Part shown: piece by piece, positions 14,607 through 21,885 of the stretch | How positions within the stretch are numbered: position 1 is the stretch's first letter | How the letters are laid out: each line of letters begins with the position of its first letter | Notes under the pieces: generated by a model | What the model saw: only the letters and a program-made list of their open reading frames with translations | Databases searched by the model: none | Told to the model about the DNA's origin: nothing | Made by a program: the position numbers and the translations under genes | Virus record (IMG/VR): IMGVR_UViG_3300045741_000480 | Location: 1 to 32,488 of that record | DNA from: a virus | Length of the DNA: 32,488 bases | Strand: one strand, 5' to 3'

Positions 14607-15836
14607 ATGTTACTTGTTCAAAAATTTTTAGAAAATCATACCTTCAAAGAGCTTCAAGAGCAACATGGGGTTTATGCTTCTTTTTCAAAATCTGGTTACA
14701 AATTCTCATTGAATTACGATCAAATTGAAGCGAAAGAAACTGATCCATTAGCTCAAGAATGCAGAGGACTAATCTTGTCTAGTGAAGATGGATCTCCATT
14801 TCAATTTGTTGAAATAAATGGTAAAAGAAATTATGATCACATTTGTCCCGGTAAAACTAAAATTTTAGCTTATCCTATGAAAAGATTTTTTAATTATGGA
14901 CAAGGCTGCGCGGTTGATATTAATTGGGCAGATCCAAATCTTGCTGTTCTTGAAAAGTTAGACGGAACTCTTTGCATTGTTTATTTAGATCCATTTATTG
15001 TAAAGTGGTGTGTTGCCACCAGATCAGTTCCAGAAGCCGATCTTCTTATGGATAATGGTATTTTTACATTTAGAACTTTATTTGAAAAGGCATTTGCAGA
15101 AACTACCGGATATGATTTTAATGGACCAGTTGGAGACTTAAGGCCTAATTGGACTTATTGTTTTGAATTAACTACTCCTTACAATAGGATTGTAGTTAAT
15201 TATCCAAATAATGGCGTTACTTTATTGGCAATTAGAGATATCAATACTTTAAAGGAAATTGACCCCCACGATGGCATGAGTATTGATTTAATACCTAAAA
15301 TGCCAATCGCACAGGCACATACGTACGTGTCTGTGGATGAGCTTATAGGTTGGGTATCAACTTTAAACCCAATGGAACATGAAGGTGTTGTTGTTAGAGA
15401 CTCCAAATTCAATCGTATTAAAGTTAAAAACGCAGCCTATGTTGCGTATAACAGAGTGCGAGAAACTCTTGGAGCTTCTGAGCGCAACATCATGGAATTG
15501 ATTTTATCAGAAAAAGATGATGATGTTGTTCCATTTTTGCCAGAAGAAATTGCTAAAAATCTTTATAAAATAAAAGTCGGCACACTTGCTGCCATTAAAA
15601 AGCATGATGAAAATTATCAGGCTGCATTAGCAGAAGCTAATAGTATTAAGCCTGGCGACAAAAAAACATTTGCCGTACTTGTTACTAAAAATAAAGATTT
15701 GTGGTCATCTCCGTTTTTCTCTATGTTTGATGGTAAAGCGGCAAACATGAGAGAGTTTATTTTTAACAATAAAAAAGAGGGAACTTGGGCAAATGGATTT
15801 CTTGATAAAATGTTGGAGATATCAAGAAAAGTTTGA
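14607..15836 (+). CDS. T4 Rnl1-like RNA ligase (second of three)
   Basis: The 409-residue protein is close in size to T4 RNA ligase 1 (374 residues). It has ECRGLIL at 51-57, matching the Arg-containing segment upstream of motif I in Rnl1. Motif I is LEKLDGT with lysine K117. Motif III-like YCFELTT, motif IV HEGVVVRD and motif V-like IKVKN follow. A C-terminal helical domain of about 100 residues (from about 290) corresponds to the Rnl1 C-terminal domain that recognises tRNA. The expected role is re-sealing of tRNA cut by anticodon nuclease after end healing. It starts immediately at the previous stop. Confidence 0.87.
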   Translation: MLLVQKFLENHTFKELQEQHGVYASFSKSGYKFSLNYDQIEAKETDPLAQECRGLILSSEDGSPFQFVEINGKRNYDHICPGKTKILAYPMKRFFNYGQGCAVDINWADPNLAVLEKLDGTLCIVYLDPFIVKWCVATRSVPEADLLMDNGIFTFRTLFEKAFAETTGYDFNGPVGDLRPNWTYCFELTTPYNRIVVNYPNNGVTLLAIRDINTLKEIDPHDGMSIDLIPKMPIAQAHTYVSVDELIGWVSTLNPMEHEGVVVRDSKFNRIKVKNAAYVAYNRVRETLGASERNIMELILSEKDDDVVPFLPEEIAKNLYKIKVGTLAAIKKHDENYQAALAEANSIKPGDKKTFAVLVTKNKDLWSSPFFSMFDGKAANMREFIFNNKKEGTWANGFLDKMLEISRKV

Positions 15837-15855
15837 TATAAATAATGGTTAATTT

Positions 15856-16410
15856 ATGAGTAAAACTATTATTTTTATATCTGGCTGGGCTGTTCCCAAA
15901 TTTATTGCCAAAAGCAAATACGTTTGGGATCAGTCCCATTGGTCAGATTATAAATGCATTTGGATATCAAGTAAAACGCCAACTTCTGACAGTATGGTCG
16001 AAAAAGAATTAATTAGACTTCAAAAATTACTTGAACTTTTTCCAAGTGCTACATTAGCTGGACAATCATTAGGTGCTTGGTGGGCCGCTAATTTGGCACT
16101 AAGACCTGAAGTTTTTATTAATAAATTAGTGTTATGGACACCATTATATGATACTAGCGAGTATCCAATTTTTAATGTATCTCAAAGATATTACCCTAAA
16201 TACATTAATAGAAATGAAAATAATGTTGGGCCACATAAAGTTCTTACTTTTATAGCCAATAATGACTTAATTGTTCCGCCACCAATACATGGAATTAATT
16301 TTTCTAAAAAATTTCTATCTACCATATATTCTTTGAATGGTGGTCATTTTTATCAGAGTAATCATAAAACAGCTTTAGCATATATGAAAGACTGGATAGA
16401 AGTAGAATAA
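15856..16410 (+). CDS. alpha/beta hydrolase-fold serine hydrolase
   Basis: The 184-residue protein has an alpha/beta-hydrolase layout: an N-terminal strand with FISGWAVPKF, the nucleophile elbow GQSLG (S71), an acidic candidate in ANNDLIVPP near residue 136, and the catalytic His in GGHFYQS near 158. It resembles the small BioH/YdeN-type esterases. It is cytoplasmic, with no signal peptide. The substrate is unknown. It lies between an RNA ligase and a repeat protein, so it may be a host-interaction gene. TATAAATA occurs 12 bases before the start but may be chance. Confidence 0.75.
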   Translation: MSKTIIFISGWAVPKFIAKSKYVWDQSHWSDYKCIWISSKTPTSDSMVEKELIRLQKLLELFPSATLAGQSLGAWWAANLALRPEVFINKLVLWTPLYDTSEYPIFNVSQRYYPKYINRNENNVGPHKVLTFIANNDLIVPPPIHGINFSKKFLSTIYSLNGGHFYQSNHKTALAYMKDWIEVE

Positions 16411-16433
16411 TATCATTATGATATATAATAAGT

Positions 16434-17156
16434 ATGAACAAGTACTTATTTGATAGTGATTTCAGCGAAGATTCTTTAAGATGGCTTAAAATACGAGAAA
16501 ATATAAATTTTAATAACCAAAATAAAGACAATAGCGAAATTCTTGAAAAATTACAAGAACAAATTATAAATAATAATGATTGTGCATTGGCTTACTTTTT
16601 TGCAACTGAATTTTTATATAAATCATATAAAATGCAAAAGGTTATTCTAGATAATAAAAATGCTAAATATGCTTTCTTATTTGCGCAAAACATTAAAAAT
16701 TGCGATATAAAAGCGCTACAAAAATTAGTATTGGAATCTAAAAAAACAAAATATATATGTAGGTTTGCTTGTTTTGTTAAGGGCGCTGATAAAAATCATT
16801 TAGAATCTATAATACTTAAATCAAAAAATGTTAAATATGCGCACATGCTGTTAAAACATATAAAGGGTTCAGACTTTAAAAAGTTTAAAAGTATTATAAT
16901 AGAATCAGGAAAGCCAAGATATTTATTTGAATTAGCAAAACATACAAATAATTTAAAAGAAATAGAAGAGATTGAAAATTTAATTATTGAATCAAAATCA
17001 TTTACTTATATGAGATTATTTGCTGAAAAGATAAAACTTGCTAATGTTGAAAAGATAGAGCAAGCAGTTTTAGATTCTGATAATGTTAATGAGATAAAAA
17101 AGTTTGCTAAATATGTTAAGCGCTCTAAAATGAAAAAATTCTTTTTAGTTCTTTAA
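16434..17156 (+). CDS. helical protein with 28-residue tandem repeats
   Basis: Residues 71-240 consist of six repeats of 28 residues (one is 29). Each starts with a pattern like I-L-[E/D/K]-S-[K/N], followed by KY or a variant, then FAxxIK and a D/N-K-x-L/I-E-x-I helix. The repeat heads are at residues 72, 100, 128, 156, 185 and 213. The N-terminal 60 residues are charged and probably a cap. The repeats suggest an extended solenoid of paired helices, but I do not recognise the family. The gene ends overlapping the minus-strand protease gene by 12 bases. Confidence 0.7.
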   Translation: MNKYLFDSDFSEDSLRWLKIRENINFNNQNKDNSEILEKLQEQIINNNDCALAYFFATEFLYKSYKMQKVILDNKNAKYAFLFAQNIKNCDIKALQKLVLESKKTKYICRFACFVKGADKNHLESIILKSKNVKYAHMLLKHIKGSDFKKFKSIIIESGKPRYLFELAKHTNNLKEIEEIENLIIESKSFTYMRLFAEKIKLANVEKIEQAVLDSDNVNEIKKFAKYVKRSKMKKFFLVL

Positions 17157-17744
17157 TTTAGACACATCGCAATGATAAAGGCTGCAAAATTGTTTTAAAT
17201 CTTTTTCAGTTATTGTTTCTGAGCCAATATCTATAGTTGGATACATTAAAGTATTAAATCCATTTGCGCCAACTAAATGCTGCAAACCAAGAGAGTGACC
17301 TAATTCATGAAGAACTACTTGTTCATAAGTATAATCATTAAGCCTGTCTGTAACTAATGATATTGTTGATAGGCCATATTTAGTATCATAATATCCAAGA
17401 GTTATATTATTCTTAACATTATCCATTACAATTATTTCTGGACTATCTGGAGATACTTTAACCATAAACAGTCCATTTTCCGCATCAATTTTTTCATTTG
17501 TTGGTAATTGTACTACATCATATTCTACTATATGATTTGTAGCCTTGCTCCATTTAATGGCAGCAGTAATTATTATTTCTTGTTCATAGTCATAAAAATT
17601 ACGATCTATATAAATCGTTGTATGTATATGATTTGGATATACTTTTGGTTGTTTATAAATATCAGAAGCAAATACAAATAAATATATTAAAATAATAAAT
17701 GATGATAATAAGTTAAAATAATTTAGCCCATGAAATAATTTCAT
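17145..17744 (-). CDS. matrixin-type (M10-like) zinc metalloprotease, membrane-anchored or secreted
   Basis: The 199-residue protein has the metzincin signature HELGHSLGLQH (H146, E147, H150, H156) and a downstream Met-turn LMYP (M167), which together bind zinc and define matrixin-like peptidases. An N-terminal hydrophobic stretch (residues 10-28) would act as a signal anchor, and a Cys pair lies near the end (C187, C192). It is the only non-selfish gene on the minus strand here and converges with the repeat-protein gene. ATG 17744 was taken over an upstream TTG at 17750. A possible role is cleavage of surface or periplasmic proteins during infection; the substrate is unknown. Confidence 0.8.
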   Translation of the reverse strand: MKLFHGLNYFNLLSSFIILIYLFVFASDIYKQPKVYPNHIHTTIYIDRNFYDYEQEIIITAAIKWSKATNHIVEYDVVQLPTNEKIDAENGLFMVKVSPDSPEIIVMDNVKNNITLGYYDTKYGLSTISLVTDRLNDYTYEQVVLHELGHSLGLQHLVGANGFNTLMYPTIDIGSETITEKDLKQFCSLYHCDVSKLKN

Positions 17745-17764
17745 TAACAACTCGTTCTATCTGC

Positions 17765-17793
17765 TCTATAACGGAGCTTAAAAGAATATACAA
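17765..17793 (-). promoter_or_regulatory. possible promoter for the metalloprotease gene
   Basis: Read on the minus strand, TTGTAT (17788-17793) is followed after 17 bases by TATAGA (17765-17770), about 20 bases before the protease ATG. Each box matches only four of six consensus bases, so this is weak. Confidence 0.25.
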
Positions 17794-17810
17794 AATTATT
17801 GAGATACAAT

Positions 17811-18488
17811 ATGAATTCTCCCAAATATAATAGAACTATGCATTTACCATGGAGTAAAGGCGCAACAAATGACGATAAAATTGCTACGTCTATTGAAAAC
17901 TTAATTGGCGCACCTATTGTCATTACAGAAAAAATCGATGGAAGTAATACGTCGTTAGAGCGCGAAGGTTGTTTTGCAAGGACTCATTCTGGTCCGCCTA
18001 ATCATCCATCATTTAATGGATTAAAAGCTTTGCATGCCGCTCTTAAGTATAAAATACCAGCAGGCATTCAATTTTTTGGAGAGTGGTGTTATGCCTTACA
18101 CTCTATTGCATATGATGCTTTACCAGGATATTTTTTAATGTTTGGCGTTAGAGAATATTATGCTATTGAAGATTTTTCTAAAGCTCAATGGTATTCTTGG
18201 GATGATGTTGAATTAATGGCTAATAATATGGGCCTGCCAACTGTTCCAGTATTATTTACTGGAACCGTTTCTTCTGAAAAAGAATTAAAAGAATTAACTG
18301 AATCTTTTATGATAGAACGTTCTGTTTGTGGCGGTATAAGGGAGGGTGTAGTTGTTAGAGTTCAACGAGATTTTAAAGATGAAGAGTTTTCTTCATGTAT
18401 TATGAAATGTGTTAGGGCTAATCATGTAACTACAGACGAACATTGGGCACATAAAATGATTGTTACCAACAAACTTAAATTAAAATAA
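17811..18488 (+). CDS. RNA ligase family protein (third of three)
   Basis: The 225-residue protein has RNA ligase motif I TEKIDGSN with candidate lysine K41, motif III FFGEWCY near 87-93, motif IV REGVVVRV near 175-182 and motif V MKCVRANH near 193-200. It is a compact core without C-terminal extension, like small Rnl2-type phage ligases. It differs in motif I context from the other two ligases (KVDG and KLDG), so it is not a recent duplicate. ATG 17811 follows a weak GAGA; a TTG at 17799 is less likely. It may be specialised for a different RNA break. Confidence 0.82.
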   Translation: MNSPKYNRTMHLPWSKGATNDDKIATSIENLIGAPIVITEKIDGSNTSLEREGCFARTHSGPPNHPSFNGLKALHAALKYKIPAGIQFFGEWCYALHSIAYDALPGYFLMFGVREYYAIEDFSKAQWYSWDDVELMANNMGLPTVPVLFTGTVSSEKELKELTESFMIERSVCGGIREGVVVRVQRDFKDEEFSSCIMKCVRANHVTTDEHWAHKMIVTNKLKLK

Positions 18489-18491
18489 TAA

Positions 18492-19391
18492 ATGGAAAAT
18501 AATAAAATAAAAATATCTTGGGATATGGAAACGGCTGATCCAGATGACGTATTTACTTTATGCTTGTTAGCTACACACCCTAAAGTTAATTTATTGTCTG
18601 TTACGGTTCATCCTGGTTCTCAACATCAAATTGGTGTAGTGCGACATATTTTATCGAAACTTGACCGTTCCGATATTATGATTGGTTCTGCTAAACCAGA
18701 TTATCCTAAACAATGTGTTTCCGAATTTCACTATAAGTGGTTAGGTGAGATTTTACCATCTAAACCTGATGCAACGGGCGATATTGTGTTGGGTCATAGT
18801 TGGGAAAATGTTAATTACAAAATCGTAACCGGAGCAGCCTTAACTAATGTTGATATGTTTGTAACAAACAATCCTACCAAACCATCTATTGAAGAGATTG
18901 TTGTACAAGGTGGATTTGCTGGCGATTCTGTTGTTCCAGAAGAATTTAGGATGGAAAAGTTTAAAGGCAGAGAAACGTGCCCCACCTTCAATTTAAATGG
19001 CAATATAGAGGCTGCTAAAAATATAATTGCTACAGATGTATTTAGGGCGAAAAGATTCGTATCTAAAAATGTATGTCATAGTATTATATATGATAATGAT
19101 ATGCATGAAAGAATTAAACCATATCGATATAATAATGCAGGGTTAAATCTAATTGTTGAAGGAATGGAAAAATATCTTAATAAGAAGTCCGGCGGAAAAG
19201 CTTTTCATGATCCATTAGCCGCTTGTGTTGCCATTTCAACAGATTGTTGCGAATTTAGGGAAGTAGAATTGTATAGAGAAAAAGGTGAATGGGGGTCTAG
19301 ACTAAAAGAAGGATCGAATACTTTTATTTCTGTTAAATGTAATAGAGAAAGATTTGAAGAAGTGTTGATGGGTAATTGTTCAAACATTTGA
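18492..19391 (+). CDS. inosine-uridine nucleoside hydrolase-like protein
   Basis: The 299-residue protein has an N-terminal acidic calcium-site motif WDMETADPDDVFTLCLL (D11, D16, D18, D19), a variant of the nucleoside hydrolase DxDxxxDD signature. A middle segment FNLNGNIEAA resembles the family FN..DPEAA loop, and FHDPLAACVA near 237-246 corresponds to the conserved HDP-A motif. Such enzymes cleave the N-glycosidic bond of nucleosides. The first acidic pair has Glu-Thr-Ala where the family usually has Asp-x-Gly, so specificity may differ. It starts 3 bases after the third RNA ligase gene and probably shares its transcript. Confidence 0.78.
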   Translation: MENNKIKISWDMETADPDDVFTLCLLATHPKVNLLSVTVHPGSQHQIGVVRHILSKLDRSDIMIGSAKPDYPKQCVSEFHYKWLGEILPSKPDATGDIVLGHSWENVNYKIVTGAALTNVDMFVTNNPTKPSIEEIVVQGGFAGDSVVPEEFRMEKFKGRETCPTFNLNGNIEAAKNIIATDVFRAKRFVSKNVCHSIIYDNDMHERIKPYRYNNAGLNLIVEGMEKYLNKKSGGKAFHDPLAACVAISTDCCEFREVELYREKGEWGSRLKEGSNTFISVKCNRERFEEVLMGNCSNI

Positions 19392-19435
19392 TCATTGGAA
19401 AGATCAAGAAATTATAAAAATTAAAATAAATGCCC

Positions 19436-19463
19436 TTGACAAGCTATTTTCAATGGTTAAAAT
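19436..19463 (+). promoter_or_regulatory. sigma-70-like promoter
   Basis: A perfect TTGACA at 19436-19441 is followed after 16 bases by TAAAAT at 19458-19463 (five of six matches). It lies in the 124-base gap between the nucleoside hydrolase-like gene and the next small gene. The downstream leader contains AGCGAGG, also found after the thioredoxin promoter, and an AAGGA site before ATG 19516. Confidence 0.65.
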
Positions 19464-19515
19464 TATGTGAATAATGAGATATGAAAGCGAGGGGAAATAA
19501 CCAAGGATCGTTTAT

Positions 19516-19776
19516 ATGGGTATGCGTAAATTTCATTTCATGCGATTGGAAGATGCGTCAGGTGTAAGCGGTTGTGGTATTGTTGCAGAAGGCGTCATAT
19601 TTTCTAATGGCAAGGTCGCCCTTGAATGGCTTACTAATCGTGCAAGTACTGCGCTTTATGACAGTATTGCTGATGTTGAATATATTCATGGACATGCAGG
19701 CCGCACCAAAATAATATTTGACGATGAAGCCCCTTGTCCGTTAAATAAGGAAGAAGTGAAAAAGGATGGAAGTTAA
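19516..19776 (+). CDS. conserved small phage protein, unknown function
   Basis: The 86-residue protein begins MGMRKFHFMRLEDASGVSG and continues with IVAEGVIFSNGKVALEWLT and YIHGHAGRTKI. I recognise this as a small conserved phage family of unknown function, probably a compact beta barrel. An AAGGA ribosome site lies 8 bases before the ATG, downstream of the promoter at 19436. Its end overlaps the metallophosphatase gene by 11 bases, so these two share an operon. Confidence 0.7.
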   Translation: MGMRKFHFMRLEDASGVSGCGIVAEGVIFSNGKVALEWLTNRASTALYDSIADVEYIHGHAGRTKIIFDDEAPCPLNKEEVKKDGS

Positions 19777-20491
19777 ACGCACTATTATCGTGGGAGATAT
19801 CCACGGATGTATTGAAGAATTTAATGAGCTTATAGATAAGCTCTCGTACAATAAAGAATTTGATAGGTTAATTTTATTAGGCGATTTGATTGATAGGGGA
19901 CCTGATTCTGTTGCTGTTGTTAAGAGAGCTAGAAAATTAGATCTTGAATGTGTAATGGGAAACCATGAGCACAAATTTTTAAAATGGTATAAAAGTTCTG
20001 GATCTAAAAATGATGTTTATGATCGCAGACCACATTATACTCAATTTTCTGATGAAGATATAAACTATATTGCTAGAATGGATCCATATATTTCATTACC
20101 AGATATGAACACAGTTATAGTTCATGCAGGTTTGAGACCAGGTATTAATTTACAAAATCAAACTAAAGATGATTTGTATTACATTAGATACATGGATTCT
20201 GATTCTAAATTTATTTCTTTAAAGAAAATTAGCAGACTTGGGAAAGATGCAATTGGAGCACACTTTTGGACTGAATTCTGGTCTGGTCCAGAATCAGTGG
20301 TGTATGGGCACAACGTACATTCATTTGAAAATCCGCTTATAGAAAAAGTGTCTTCTGATATTACATGTTATGGTTTGGACACTGGCTGCTGCTTTGGCGG
20401 CAGGCTTACGGCTCTAATTTTAGAGACAAAAGAAATTGTTCAGGTTCAAGCAAAGCGGACATATTACAAATCGGATTATAACATAAGATGA
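19766..20491 (+). CDS. calcineurin-like metallophosphatase (lambda PPase type)
   Basis: The 241-residue protein has the metallophosphoesterase motifs GDIHG (D11, H13), GDLIDRGPDS (D40) and GNHEHK (N66, H67), plus later His residues in VHAGLRPG and VYGHNVH. The arrangement matches lambda-type serine/threonine protein phosphatases and diadenosine tetraphosphatases, which bind two metal ions. The length is typical of that family. Its ATG lies inside the preceding small gene, and the stop overlaps the next gene by ATGA. Substrates could be phosphoproteins, nucleotides or RNA ends; they cannot be separated from sequence. Confidence 0.88.
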   Translation: MEVKRTIIVGDIHGCIEEFNELIDKLSYNKEFDRLILLGDLIDRGPDSVAVVKRARKLDLECVMGNHEHKFLKWYKSSGSKNDVYDRRPHYTQFSDEDINYIARMDPYISLPDMNTVIVHAGLRPGINLQNQTKDDLYYIRYMDSDSKFISLKKISRLGKDAIGAHFWTEFWSGPESVVYGHNVHSFENPLIEKVSSDITCYGLDTGCCFGGRLTALILETKEIVQVQAKRTYYKSDYNIR

Positions 20492-20835
20492 AATACACAG
20501 ACAATCAACTTGTAAGTTTAGCTCAAAACAACCCTAAAGAATTAGTAAGATTACTAACCAGACCCAATGCCGACATTAGAACGTTGACATTTGGGGCTGA
20601 AGTTTTAGGAGGGGAGGTTAAAGACGAGTCAATTGTCTTGCCAGTATTTCGAATGTTACTTAAACATATAAATGCTGTTGTAAGAGAAGGCGCTTGTATT
20701 GGAGTTTCTTCTTTTTATGGAAGTAAAAAGCCACCTCAAGATATAATTGATAAATTACAAATGATGGTTGCACATGATCCATCGCCAGCTATAAAAGAAT
20801 ACGCTAAAGGTATTTTAGAAGATTTTGAAAGTTAA
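20488..20835 (+). CDS. HEAT-like helical repeat protein (115 aa)
   Basis: The product is helical with a HEAT-like pattern: PNADIRTLTFGAEVLGG, then VFRMLLKHINAVVREGACIG and HDPSPAIKEYAKGILEDF. The VREGACIGV and P-A-I-K-E-Y-A pattern is typical of HEAT/Armadillo-like repeats that mediate binding. The start overlaps the metallophosphatase stop (ATGA), so it may be a partner of that enzyme, which is inference. Confidence 0.65.
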   Translation: MKYTDNQLVSLAQNNPKELVRLLTRPNADIRTLTFGAEVLGGEVKDESIVLPVFRMLLKHINAVVREGACIGVSSFYGSKKPPQDIIDKLQMMVAHDPSPAIKEYAKGILEDFES

Positions 20836-20878
20836 TATGAAAATATATTGATATATAATTGGGTGGAGGAAGCTATAT

Positions 20879-21355
20879 ATGCCCATAGAAACTAATTTAT
20901 TATCTTATTTAGCGGGATTTATTGATGCTGATGGATCAATTTCAATAGTAAAAACATCTTATTTTGACAAACAACTTAATAGAAAGAGATTTCAATATAG
21001 AATAAAACTTAGTGCTCATAATTGCAAAATCGAAGCGGTAAAAGTTTTTCAAGATACTTTTGGTGTAGGAAAATTAAGAGATAATAGAACGAGAAAAATA
21101 TTAAAAGATAATCCTAAATGGCGCCCATGTTATGAATGGACACTTTGGAGCAATCAAGCTCAAAAAGCAATAGAATCTATGTTGCCATTTTTGCGTATTA
21201 AAAAGCCACAAGCGCTGTTGGCATTAGAGCTACAAAATTTTAGGCATCAATTTGGAACTAATGATTTCAAGAAAGCTGATGTAAAAGAAAACTGTGAAAA
21301 AGTTTTTGCAGAATTAAAAGAAAAATGTATTCTTTTAAATAAAAGGGGCCAATGA
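20879..21355 (+). CDS. single-motif LAGLIDADG homing endonuclease
   Basis: The 158-residue protein has one clear LAGLIDADG motif, YLAGFIDADG at residues 10-19, followed by GSISIVK. Single-motif members act as homodimers. A basic region with KLRDNRTRKILK and a WTLWSNQAQKAIESMLPFLRIKKPQA segment follow, as in phage and intron-encoded members. A strong GGAGG site lies about 9 bases upstream. The stop overlaps the start of the macro-domain gene (ATGA at 21352-21355). It sits between the HEAT-like gene and the macro gene, probably inserted there. Confidence 0.85.
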   Translation: MPIETNLLSYLAGFIDADGSISIVKTSYFDKQLNRKRFQYRIKLSAHNCKIEAVKVFQDTFGVGKLRDNRTRKILKDNPKWRPCYEWTLWSNQAQKAIESMLPFLRIKKPQALLALELQNFRHQFGTNDFKKADVKENCEKVFAELKEKCILLNKRGQ

Positions 21356-21870
21356 AAGAATTAAAAAAAGATTTGTTTGATTGCATTTCTGATTTAAATG
21401 TTGATGCCATATGTATAACAACTAACGGACAGTATTTAAAAAATGGTAACGCGTGTATGGGCGGTGGTTGCGCTAAAATTGCCGCCGATAAATGGCCAGA
21501 AACGGCTAAGCGACTTGGTAAAATGCTAAAATCATTTGGCGTTAATATTCCTTTTGTTATTGGAGCTTTAAATGACAAAGGTGAGTTTATGGATCCAAAC
21601 AGAGAGATGATTAAAAATAAAGAATTTAAGTGCTTAATTTTTAGTTTTCCCACTATTAATAATTTAATGGACGGCGGCAATTTGCAACTTGTAAAACAAT
21701 CTGCAACTCTTTTAAAAGATTATGTTGATCAATTTAATTTAACTGGAGTAATTTTGCCTAGACCAGGCGTCGGAATAGCTGGCTTAGAATGGTCTGAAGT
21801 TAAACCAGAAATTGAAAAAATTCTTGATGATAGATTTACAATAGTATCTTTTGAACACGAAGCTCCTTAA
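21352..21870 (+). CDS. macro-domain protein (ADP-ribose phosphatase/hydrolase-like)
   Basis: The 172-residue protein shows macro-domain features: VDAICITTNGQYLKNGNACMGGGCA (residues 17-41) with the ligand-loop Asn-Gly and the Gly-rich loop, and ILPRPGVGIAGLEW (134-147), matching the second phosphate-binding loop. Macro domains bind ADP-ribose or its 1''-phosphate; the Poa1p/ALC1-like subgroup dephosphorylates or deacylates them. A GGGG ribosome site lies just before the ATG, inside the preceding endonuclease gene. In an RNA-repair setting it could process ADP-ribose phosphate by-products or reverse ADP-ribosylation; both are inference. Confidence 0.85.
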   Translation: MKELKKDLFDCISDLNVDAICITTNGQYLKNGNACMGGGCAKIAADKWPETAKRLGKMLKSFGVNIPFVIGALNDKGEFMDPNREMIKNKEFKCLIFSFPTINNLMDGGNLQLVKQSATLLKDYVDQFNLTGVILPRPGVGIAGLEWSEVKPEIEKILDDRFTIVSFEHEAP

Positions 21871-21885
21871 GTTATATTATGTTGT

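Noticed and set aside
15837-15844. TATAAATA as a T4-type late promoter
   Set aside because: An 8-base AT motif is expected many times by chance in DNA of this composition; another copy is in the 836-894 gap on the minus strand, but neither is convincing alone.
21267-21680. Minus-strand ORF of 137 residues under the macro-domain gene
   Set aside because: It is antisense to clear macro-domain motifs and has no ribosome site or recognisable content.
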